6,446 bases of DNA from Veillonella sp. Its GTDB lineage: Bacteria > Bacillota > Negativicutes > Veillonellales > Veillonellaceae. Positions within the stretch are counted from its first letter, which is position 1. The number at the start of each line of letters is the position of its first letter. Shown piece after piece: positions 1-5,828 of the stretch. The stretch is from positions 1 through 6,446 of the forward strand of contig NZ_DXLG01000090.1 of NCBI RefSeq assembly GCF_019414865.1, in the 5' to 3' direction. The position numbers and the translations under genes were made by a program. The notes under the pieces are model-generated. The model was not told the DNA's origin, made no database searches, and worked only from the letters and a program-made list of their open reading frames with translations.

Positions 1-2
1 TA

Positions 3-914
3 CTAGTACTCATATATACGAATTATCCTCTCATCAGGGAATAATCTATGCTTTTTAGCCTTAAACTCTGGATTGTTATTAGAATCAAAATATTCAATCG
101 TGTTTCTTAACTGCTCATGAGTAAAAGGACTCGTACTTGGATTATATACAAGCTGATTAAATACAGCATACCGTCCATCATATGCAGCAAATAGTAAATT
201 AGATTCCTTATCTGGATTGTATGAATCCACTAACATTCCAGGCAAGCCATTATTCCATACCGCTGAATAAGTAGGATTTTGTAACTCATCAAAGATTCCC
301 CACATACGCCAATATACTTGCAATGTGTGATAGAAATTATACTCTTTATCTACAAGTACTTTATTTTCTATATCTTTACTATCAGGATGATCTACATCTA
401 AAGGAATAATCTGAATAGAATACCAAATATCTCCTATCTCATACACTATAAAAATATTGTTATCTAACATATAGAACATCTTCAACTCTGCACCTTTAGG
501 AATGCGGAATGTCATGCCTTTACGAGTAATTGTGTCTGTATATGAATCTATATCCTTTAAACTCTTCTTACAAGGAACCTTCCTTCCCACAGGATACGAT
601 AAAAGAGTAGTCTTTTTCTCATCATGAATGAGCTTATCCGTTGAATGATACAATCTGCCCCGAACTAAACTAACTTCTTCAGCATACGTTTTTTCTTCAC
701 GTAAATACCCCTTAGCTATGTCCTCTGACTTCATTCTTTCCAAATGTCTTTGTAAATCAACTTCAATCTTATCATTAGTTTGTTCACTACTAACACACTT
801 CTCTTTAGCACTACCAGAAATATCACTTTGAGTAACCGGCTCTTTTGCATGTACTTGTGAAGCCATAAGACTTATCAATAACAGTGCAGCAATGTATGAA
901 TATATTCTTTTCAC
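3..914 (-). CDS. Secreted protein of unknown function, GTG start
   Basis: I do not recognise the family. From the GTG at 914 the product is 303 residues. Residues 1-23 form a classical signal peptide: positive start (VKR), hydrophobic core around residues 8-18 and a V-H-A site before K24, so the mature protein is probably exported. There is no lipobox cysteine. The mature part has exactly two cysteines (C40 and C115), which could form one disulfide. Residues 44-80 are charged and probably helical; from about residue 130 the chain looks like a mixed alpha/beta domain rich in Tyr and Trp. The open frame extends to a TTG at 959, but that start would add 15 residues and has no ribosome site, whereas the GTG has AAGGAG 7 nt upstream. 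The gene is AT-rich (20 of 60 bases G+C at 1-60). It lies downstream of the 1000-1029 hairpin and ends 2 nt from the window edge. Confidence 0.8.
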   Translation of the reverse strand: MKRIYSYIAALLLISLMASQVHAKEPVTQSDISGSAKEKCVSSEQTNDKIEVDLQRHLERMKSEDIAKGYLREEKTYAEEVSLVRGRLYHSTDKLIHDEKKTTLLSYPVGRKVPCKKSLKDIDSYTDTITRKGMTFRIPKGAELKMFYMLDNNIFIVYEIGDIWYSIQIIPLDVDHPDSKDIENKVLVDKEYNFYHTLQVYWRMWGIFDELQNPTYSAVWNNGLPGMLVDSYNPDKESNLLFAAYDGRYAVFNQLVYNPSTSPFTHEQLRNTIEYFDSNNNPEFKAKKHRLFPDERIIRIYEY

Positions 915-921
915 AATACAA

Positions 922-927
922 CTCCTT
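922..927 (-). promoter_or_regulatory. Ribosome binding site that fixes the GTG start at 914
   Basis: AAGGAG on the minus strand sits 7 nt upstream of GTG (912-914). No other in-frame start in this region (TTG at 959, TTG at 953, GTG at 944) has a comparable site at the right distance. The next ATG falls inside the signal-peptide core and would destroy it. The site therefore places the start 15 codons inside the longest open frame. Confidence 0.85.
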
Positions 928-970
928 AGCTTTATAACAACCACTACAATCAACTTCAATCTCTACTAGT

Positions 971-976
971 ATTGTA
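971..976 (-). promoter_or_regulatory. Weak candidate -10 box for the secreted-protein gene
   Basis: TACAAT on the minus strand matches TATAAT at 5 of 6 positions. It lies between the hairpin terminator and the GTG start, leaving a leader of about 50 nt. No good -35 hexamer is found 16-18 nt upstream; the nearest TTG-type hexamer (TTGATG) is 20 nt away and overlaps the terminator stem. This is listed because a gene behind a terminator needs some promoter, but the sequence support is weak. Confidence 0.25.
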
Positions 977-999
977 CCTTTTAATACTTGTAGAATCAT

Positions 1000-1029
1000 C
1001 AAAGGGGCTGTAACAAAACAGCCCCTTTG
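1000..1029 (-). terminator. Hairpin terminator after the dehydrogenase/membrane-protein genes
   Basis: The arms 1000-1011 and 1018-1029 pair perfectly over 12 bp around a 6-nt loop, with a GGGGC/GCCCC core. It begins 33 nt past the stop of the 1062-1928 gene on the minus strand. The minus-strand tail (ATGATTCT) is poor in T, so termination may be incomplete and some transcription could reach the secreted-protein gene. Reading on the plus strand, the tail is somewhat richer in T, but no plus-strand gene lies in front of it. Confidence 0.7.
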
Positions 1030-1061
1030 TTCCAAATTTTATATACAAACTCTGCCCAACT

Positions 1062-1928
1062 CTAATGATACATATCTATATCTACAGTAATCATTCGCGT
1101 TCGTTCCGGATTAAACATAAAGTAAATCACTCTTGGCTGGTCATGATCAAAGTTATGGTAAACAACATATACTACATATTTCTCAGCTGATACTCGAGTG
1201 CTATAATAAAAATCTTCATTAGGATCATCACCGACACTCTGGCTGCCATCAATTAACCAGGGAAATAATTTCCAGTTTTGTCGTTGAATAGTGATAATCT
1301 CATAATAATTCTTTATGTCACTAACCAATACATTTTTATCTTTTGGATATGTAAACGAATTAAGTACTTCAACTGTAGTATCTTTATCCCTGCCATTTAT
1401 AAACGAATACCAAGCATTAGATTTAACAGTTTCCTCATACCTTGAAATCGTTGCTTTATCACCATCTAATACTAAACAGCTTTGATTCCCTCCCATTCCA
1501 ATTACTTCAGCAGAAGAAATCACTTTCAAACTCTCAGGTAAAAACTTAGGTGCTTGTAATGGAGACGGAATATACCCCGCCTTAGATGAAGGCCATGTAG
1601 AGTGCCACCGTTGAGTATCATAATGGGATATTCCTACAGCAGAAAATACTAAAGTAACAGCTAATGTAGGAAGCATACACAGAAAAAAGATAACATAAAA
1701 ATATGATAAAAATCTTTTACGTACAGTTTTCTCACTATCAATAACTCTACATTTTTCAAGCAATAATACAATCGTGGCGATTAATAAAATCAGATAGTAC
1801 ACCCCAGAATACGAGATATAATCTGAGAAGAAAAATGTTAATACCCAAAGAATTATAAAAAACCATATACTCTTTCTATAAGGATTAGAAAAAAACAATT
1901 TCTTTAAGTAAATTAAACACTGTTGCAT
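1062..1928 (-). CDS. Membrane protein, three spans plus outside domain, unknown family (paralogue of 1959-2789)
   Basis: The product has 288 residues. Three hydrophobic segments lie at about 20-37, 42-58 and 75-100, followed by a soluble domain from about 104 to the C terminus. By the positive-inside rule (KK and YRKS before span 1, KTVRKR before span 3) the large domain is probably outside. That domain begins with a W112-P113 pair and contains L154-x-G156-D157, I161, Y164-E165, K169, N171-A172 and Y174. The same residues occur at the same spacing in the product of the preceding gene, so the two are diverged paralogues. The ATG at 1928 has GGAG 7 nt upstream. The gene starts 30 nt after the stop of its paralogue with no terminator between, and a hairpin follows it, so it looks like the last gene of the transcript. 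No catalytic motif is seen. Function unknown. Confidence 0.85.
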   Translation of the reverse strand: MQQCLIYLKKLFFSNPYRKSIWFFIILWVLTFFFSDYISYSGVYYLILLIATIVLLLEKCRVIDSEKTVRKRFLSYFYVIFFLCMLPTLAVTLVFSAVGISHYDTQRWHSTWPSSKAGYIPSPLQAPKFLPESLKVISSAEVIGMGGNQSCLVLDGDKATISRYEETVKSNAWYSFINGRDKDTTVEVLNSFTYPKDKNVLVSDIKNYYEIITIQRQNWKLFPWLIDGSQSVGDDPNEDFYYSTRVSAEKYVVYVVYHNFDHDQPRVIYFMFNPERTRMITVDIDMYH

Positions 1929-1958
1929 TTACGATCTCCACAACAATACCTACTCAAA

Positions 1959-2789
1959 TTACTTAGATTGATAAAACACAGCCCATGTCCCATCATTACT
2001 AATTAACAATTCCACAAAATGAGGTCTTTTAGTATTCCCATCATCTACAAAGACATATAATCTATGATTTTTAGTAGAATTATAGGTGTCGTTCACCACT
2101 CTTTTCGTTTCTTTTCGAGGTGCAAAGCGTAGCCACTCAATAAAAGTCCGTTCTGGCAAATTGAGGGATTCTTCTTCTATACTCTCTACAATACTATAGC
2201 TATTAGGGTGAGATATAAAACGCTTTTTCTCCCTAGTATCTAAATCACGTAATACACCATCCGCATCAATTTGCGCTGTATAGGCTGCATTTTGCTTTGC
2301 TATTGCCTCATATTGAGCAATTACTTTAGGGTCCCCCTCAAGTACAGTATATCTCTCTGGATATGCATTAGCCCAAGCTAAACTACTACGAAAAGCAGAC
2401 GCTCTATAAATACCGTCGGGAAGTTTTTCTGGTCGTTTTAACCCCTCTGGTAGTTCTCCACTATTAGGCCACCCCTGAGTCCAATCCATGGTACTATACT
2501 CGAAGGAATCAAATTGCTCAATGCTTGTTTTTAAGTCGTACCTAAACCAATCGCTTAATAACCAAGAAAAGCTAAGGGTAAAGGCAATATACAAGCACCA
2601 GGCCAATTGAGTGTGCCTTTTTTCAGATATAGACTGCTTCTTAAAACGAACATATTGTAATAATAAACTCAATAGTATCGTTATACCAAATACAATATAT
2701 GTAATAGGCGCTATATTAAATAGCACTACCACAATTGCAAACAACACGCATAGTAGAACTGTTAATAGACCATAAAATCCTTGGAACAA
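1959..2789 (-). CDS. Membrane protein, three spans plus outside domain, TTG start (paralogue of 1062-1928)
   Basis: The product has 276 residues. Hydrophobic spans lie at about 6-26, 30-47 and 61-79, with a basic loop (RFKKQ, EKRH) between spans 2 and 3 that should be cytoplasmic, leaving residues from about 80 outside. The outside domain has W107-P108, then L150-x-G152-D153, I157, Y160-E161, K165, N167-A168 and Y170. This is colinear with the next gene's product, with one residue of length difference between the WP pair and the LxGD motif. Nucleotide similarity is not obvious, so the duplication is old or the copies arrived separately. The start is TTG; no ATG or GTG competes, and AGGAG lies 6 nt upstream. 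The gene starts 43 nt after the dehydrogenase stop with no hairpin between, so co-transcription is likely. Function unknown; no enzyme motif is seen. Confidence 0.85.
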   Translation of the reverse strand: MFQGFYGLLTVLLCVLFAIVVVLFNIAPITYIVFGITILLSLLLQYVRFKKQSISEKRHTQLAWCLYIAFTLSFSWLLSDWFRYDLKTSIEQFDSFEYSTMDWTQGWPNSGELPEGLKRPEKLPDGIYRASAFRSSLAWANAYPERYTVLEGDPKVIAQYEAIAKQNAAYTAQIDADGVLRDLDTREKKRFISHPNSYSIVESIEEESLNLPERTFIEWLRFAPRKETKRVVNDTYNSTKNHRLYVFVDDGNTKRPHFVELLISNDGTWAVFYQSK

Positions 2790-2794
2790 AACTC

Positions 2795-2801
2795 TCTCCT
2801 A
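2795..2801 (-). promoter_or_regulatory. Ribosome binding site supporting the TTG start at 2789
   Basis: TAGGAGA on the minus strand places AGGAG 6 nt before TTG (2787-2789). The protein has no methionine between this codon and residue 101, far beyond the membrane spans, so the TTG is the only start that keeps the membrane region. Confidence 0.8.
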
Positions 2802-2832
2802 TTATGGACAACACATAAAACATCTTCAGCAC

Positions 2833-4005
2833 TTAAAACATCTTTTTATACAATGCTTCTATATCTTCACGGCTTATTTTAGCTACTGTATTAGCTATAT
2901 TGCCTGTAGCTACAACGTATACATTATCTACGAGCCATGGAATGTCTTTTTTCATAAATCCTAATTCTGTAAGGTTTGTAGTAAGGCCTAGGTCATGTAC
3001 GATTAAGCGTAATGCTTCGCCTAGTTCGGAACCATCTCCGTGGTTAAATATCCGAGCTAAGACACCAAATTTATCAGGGTTTGCACTCCATGTATATTCC
3101 ACCGCAACAGGTTCAATAATAGCAAGGCCTACACCATGGGTAATATCTTTAAGGCCACTGGCTGGATGTTCCATACCATGTGCTAATGTTACACCAGCTG
3201 TGTTAATAACCATGCCCCCAATTGTGCTAGCTAATGTAACGGACTCCCAAGCTTTTGTAAGTTGAGTTTCGTTGAGAACAGCTGGTTTGCCTTCCGCCGT
3301 TGCTTTCACATGTTTATATAGTGGTACAAGGTATTGTGCTAATAAGGTTACAGCATAATGAGCTAACGCATCGGTAAAAGGTTGCGCCGTTTTAGATGTG
3401 TACGCCTCGATGTTGTGGCATAGTGCATCAAAGCCTACAGATGCCAATACATGAGGTGGCATTGTACCCATTACAGCAGGGTCTACAATAGAAACCTTTG
3501 GCACAATAGCATTGCAGCGTAAGGATTTCTTATCACCTGTTTCAGGATTAGTAAGAACACCAAAACCGTTGCCTTCAGAGCCGGTACCACAAGTCGTTGG
3601 AATAACAATAAGAGGCAGCGCATTATCACTTGTTTTACGATTGAAAATATAGTCGTTAATATCGCCTTTATTCACCGCCATAAAGGCAATCCCTTTGGCA
3701 CAGTCCATGATGGAACCACCGCCGATAGCAATAACCATATCACAGCTTTCAGATTTAGCTAATGCAGCGCCGTCTAAGGCAGTTGTGGTCAATGGATTGG
3801 CATCCACTTGATTAAACAATACATGACCGATATGAGCTGCATCAAGCTTTGCTACCACCCGGTCATATAAACCAGATTTTTTGGCACTAGTACGACCAGT
3901 TACAATAAGTGCTTTCTTACCATACGGTGCAGCAAAATCAGCAACATTATCTACTTTATTCCAACCGAATTGGATGTTTACAGGTAAAAAATAAGAGAAT
4001 TCCAT
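2833..4005 (-). CDS. Iron-containing alcohol dehydrogenase (group III)
   Basis: This cytoplasmic enzyme interconverts alcohols and aldehydes or ketones with NAD(P)H. The 390 residues match the family length. The N-terminal dinucleotide-binding half has the segment G37-R38-T39-S40 and the G95-G96-G97-S98 loop followed by D101; P136-T-T-C-G-T-G-S-E follows. The C-terminal helical half carries the expected metal ligands D193, H197, H276 and H290, with the HGMEHP and ITHG contexts typical of the family, so it should be active. At the position of the Asp that favours NAD in lactaldehyde reductase FucO (D39), this protein has G37, which by family precedent suggests NADP(H); this is an inference. 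The substrate cannot be read from the sequence; butanol, ethanol or 1,3-propanediol type activity are all possible. The ATG has AGAGG 8 nt upstream and a good promoter. G+C is higher than in the downstream genes (29 of 60 at 3721-3780). Confidence 0.96.
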   Translation of the reverse strand: MEFSYFLPVNIQFGWNKVDNVADFAAPYGKKALIVTGRTSAKKSGLYDRVVAKLDAAHIGHVLFNQVDANPLTTTALDGAALAKSESCDMVIAIGGGSIMDCAKGIAFMAVNKGDINDYIFNRKTSDNALPLIVIPTTCGTGSEGNGFGVLTNPETGDKKSLRCNAIVPKVSIVDPAVMGTMPPHVLASVGFDALCHNIEAYTSKTAQPFTDALAHYAVTLLAQYLVPLYKHVKATAEGKPAVLNETQLTKAWESVTLASTIGGMVINTAGVTLAHGMEHPASGLKDITHGVGLAIIEPVAVEYTWSANPDKFGVLARIFNHGDGSELGEALRLIVHDLGLTTNLTELGFMKKDIPWLVDNVYVVATGNIANTVAKISREDIEALYKKMF

Positions 4006-4044
4006 GTGATAACCTCTTTTCTTTGAAAACTAGTTCTTAGTGTT

Positions 4045-4073
4045 ATTGTAAAGGATATTTAAAAGCATGTAAA
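4045..4073 (-). promoter_or_regulatory. Near-consensus sigma-70 promoter of the alcohol dehydrogenase gene
   Basis: On the minus strand, TTTACA (4068-4073) and TACAAT (4045-4050) are separated by exactly 17 nt, each matching the consensus hexamer at 5 of 6 positions. Transcription should begin near 4038, giving a leader of about 33 nt that contains the ribosome site. No second promoter of this quality is seen before the two membrane-protein genes downstream, so it probably drives all three. A short palindrome, AACTAGTT (4028-4035), lies just past the expected start point; whether it is an operator is unknown. Confidence 0.75.
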
Positions 4074-4102
4074 ACCTCATAGGGCTTTCACCAGAAAACA
4101 GG

Positions 4103-4108
4103 TATACT
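4103..4108 (+). promoter_or_regulatory. Weak candidate -10 box for the polytopic membrane protein gene
   Basis: TATACT matches TATAAT at 5 of 6 positions and lies 50 nt before the ATG at 4159. No convincing -35 hexamer is present 16-18 nt upstream, and there is no TG extension. If used, transcription would start near 4115 and the TATTTA repeat would be in the 5' leader. Confidence 0.3.
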
Positions 4109-4122
4109 AATAATAAGAGGGG

Positions 4123-4142
4123 TATTTATATTTATATTTATA
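4123..4142 (+). repeat. Hexanucleotide tandem repeat, 3.3 copies of TATTTA
   Basis: Three exact TATTTA units (4123-4128, 4129-4134, 4135-4140) plus TA lie directly before the purine-rich ribosome site of the gene at 4159. Short AT-rich tandem repeats in this position can change length by slippage and alter expression. At three copies this may equally be a static AT-rich leader. Confidence 0.8.
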
Positions 4143-4143
4143 G

Positions 4144-4149
4144 AGGGAG
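4144..4149 (+). promoter_or_regulatory. Ribosome binding site of the polytopic membrane protein gene
   Basis: AGGGAG within a GAGGGAGAG run lies 9 nt before ATG 4159. It follows immediately after the TATTTA repeat and supports this ATG as the start. Confidence 0.7.
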
Positions 4150-4158
4150 AGAACATCT

Positions 4159-5718
4159 ATGAAATTTGCCATTAAACATGTATGGTCTTCGCTGCGGGAC
4201 CTAGCAACGCAGTCGCCTATATTACTGGCATTAATTGCCATATTTTCATGTATACCGTTATATATTGAACAAGATTGGTTTGCCGAAATCGACATTAAGC
4301 TATACTCACTGTATTTCTTTATTGTTATATTACAAAGCTATATAACAAGGGCTCGAAAGTTTTCCATTTTATATACCTTAGTAAGTATCGGAATCAGCGT
4401 TGGCCTTTATATAATTCACAAAAGCTACGGCTATGTGCGAGGTATTGAACTAGCTACGGAAAACATATCGTACCTATGGCTGTACTCCATGATTGCCTTG
4501 TATTTCACATCGCCTGGTGAACACTACATCGGTGAAATCATTAACCGCATCAAACGGATTGGCATCACCCTTGTTACGTCTACGCTATATAACATTGTTA
4601 TCATCATGAGTTTATGGTTCTTCTTCATCATCGTGGAACAACCATTCAACTTTGAAGAAACCATTTTTAAGGTACTCGCATCCATTAATATATTCATTTG
4701 TCTATCTATGGTATGTTCTTACAAAGAGGATCCCGCAGGTCCTCCAGCGCCAAACTCATTTTTTACTGTTGTATTCGGCATCATCTTGCCTAAGGCGTCG
4801 ATTATTACAGGCATTCTAGCTAATATCTATTTAGTCTTGATTCTGTTAGGGCTTCGAGAAGATACGCGTTTCTTCTATACCTACTATCCGTATGTAACCA
4901 TTTTCTACCTATTCTACTTGGCTAGCTTTAGATCTAGTGAAAGTAGCAGAACACAGCAAATCCTATGCTTCTTGTTCATTACGCTAACTACACTGTGCTT
5001 AGTTCTTATCGGTAAACGTGTGATTAATGAACCAGTTCTCTGGCTCAATACGATTTACGTAAGTGCATTCAATCTAATCTTCTTAATACATAATGTATAT
5101 TCTCTTGTGAAGGGTTTAAAACCTTCTGTACACACAACTGTTATGGCTCTTGCCTTAGGTGCTGTTCTCTTGACGCCATTCATAGGCTATACAACGTATC
5201 GTGAATTTGTGACCTATACTAAAGTCGATGGCAAATGGCATGCAAGCCTACCAATAGCTGCTACCTTTGATCCTAACTTCACGGACTATGGCACACCATA
5301 TGTCCCTGTAGATGATTTAAAACTGCCAGATACCAACCCAACAAACGGCAGACGCGTCGAGTATATCAATTTTGATGCTTTGTCTGCACCAAAGGTTATC
5401 TCTATTGCAGGCTACGATAAATACATTGAAAACATCGAATTAATAGTCTACGAAAGAGACCTTAAGGAATACGAAGTAGAATCTGCCAACTTCGACTCCA
5501 TCTCCTTCAAGTTCCTCAACAAAGGCCTTGATTTAGAGGTATCTCTACCAAATGGAGTAACAGAGGTTCATCATATTTATGATAAGTTCCTTACCGTCGA
5601 TAAAACAACCATCGATCCTGTCATTATAGAAGGCACTGGATACAAACTATTGATTACATCGTACTTCATAAACCAATTCGATACACGTAAACTTAAATTT
5701 AATGTACTATATAACTAA
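4159..5718 (+). CDS. Polytopic membrane protein with C-terminal outside domain, DUF4153-like
   Basis: The product has 519 residues. About eleven hydrophobic segments fill the first 345: roughly 20-36, 47-62, 69-87, 101-117, 133-158, 168-187, 200-210, 211-231, 239-256, 267-285, 294-316 and 325-345 (the 200-231 stretch may be one or two spans). Residues 350-519 form a soluble domain with many alternating beta-type stretches and no cysteine. The pattern around 200-231 (FF, then a hydrophobic run, P211, then a long second run) resembles DUF4153 proteins. I assign that family by resemblance with moderate confidence, and its function is not established. No transporter or catalytic signature is visible. 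The gene is divergent from the alcohol dehydrogenase and convergent with the flavodoxin, so it is probably transcribed alone. It shares with the two three-span proteins only the general plan of a membrane part followed by an outside domain; I see no shared motif. Confidence 0.85.
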   Translation: MKFAIKHVWSSLRDLATQSPILLALIAIFSCIPLYIEQDWFAEIDIKLYSLYFFIVILQSYITRARKFSILYTLVSIGISVGLYIIHKSYGYVRGIELATENISYLWLYSMIALYFTSPGEHYIGEIINRIKRIGITLVTSTLYNIVIIMSLWFFFIIVEQPFNFEETIFKVLASINIFICLSMVCSYKEDPAGPPAPNSFFTVVFGIILPKASIITGILANIYLVLILLGLREDTRFFYTYYPYVTIFYLFYLASFRSSESSRTQQILCFLFITLTTLCLVLIGKRVINEPVLWLNTIYVSAFNLIFLIHNVYSLVKGLKPSVHTTVMALALGAVLLTPFIGYTTYREFVTYTKVDGKWHASLPIAATFDPNFTDYGTPYVPVDDLKLPDTNPTNGRRVEYINFDALSAPKVISIAGYDKYIENIELIVYERDLKEYEVESANFDSISFKFLNKGLDLEVSLPNGVTEVHHIYDKFLTVDKTTIDPVIIEGTGYKLLITSYFINQFDTRKLKFNVLYN

Positions 5719-5756
5719 GATTCCATAATCATAAATATAATAAAGAAACAATATCT

Positions 5757-5794
5757 TATTGTAATAGTAGGCACAATATAATATTGTAATAGTA
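5757..5794. repeat. 13-bp direct repeat around a short palindrome
   Basis: TATTGTAATAGTA occurs at 5757-5769 and again at 5782-5794. Between and overlapping the second copy is the inverted repeat ACAATAT-A-ATATTGT (5773-5787). It lies between the membrane-protein stop and the terminator, so it is in the 3' untranslated part of one or both converging transcripts. It is AT-rich, and a small local duplication is the simplest explanation. Confidence 0.7.
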
Positions 5795-5795
5795 C

Positions 5796-5826
5796 AAAAG
5801 CAGTACCCCACAGGGGTACTGCTTTT
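5796..5826. terminator. Bidirectional terminator shared by converging genes
   Basis: The arms 5796-5809 and 5813-5826 pair perfectly over 14 bp around the loop ACA. The outer part of the stem is AAAA/TTTT, giving a T-run on either strand: the plus strand continues TTTTATT, the minus strand TTTTGTAC. It lies 77 nt past the stop of the membrane protein (plus strand) and only 3 nt past the stop of the flavodoxin gene (minus strand), so it should end both transcripts. Confidence 0.93.
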
Positions 5827-5828
5827 AT

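Noticed and set aside
931..959. TTGAAG-17-TATAAA promoter for the secreted-protein gene
   Set aside because: The hexamers and spacing look good, but transcription would begin inside the AAGGAG ribosome site, leaving no usable leader.
823..1035. Minus-strand 70-codon open frame upstream of the secreted protein
   Set aside because: It overlaps the signal-peptide coding region in another frame and runs through the hairpin terminator; it has no ribosome site and no protein-like features.
2900..3265. Plus-strand 121-codon open frame
   Set aside because: It is antisense within the alcohol dehydrogenase, whose reading frame is certain, and its translation resembles no protein that I know.
4006..4158. 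Rex (NADH-sensing) operator in the divergent region
   Set aside because: Alcohol dehydrogenase genes in anaerobes are often Rex-controlled, but no TTGTTAA-type inverted repeat is present; only the short AACTAGTT palindrome is found.
4107..4295. Minus-strand 62-codon open frame
   Set aside because: It is antisense to the start of the DUF4153-like gene, and its C-terminal YKYKYKY is just the TATTTA repeat read on the other strand.
3..5718. Toxin-immunity, defence or CRISPR-type system
   Set aside because: No nuclease, protease, pore-forming, ATPase or repeat-array signature was found in any frame; the envelope proteins alone do not support the claim.
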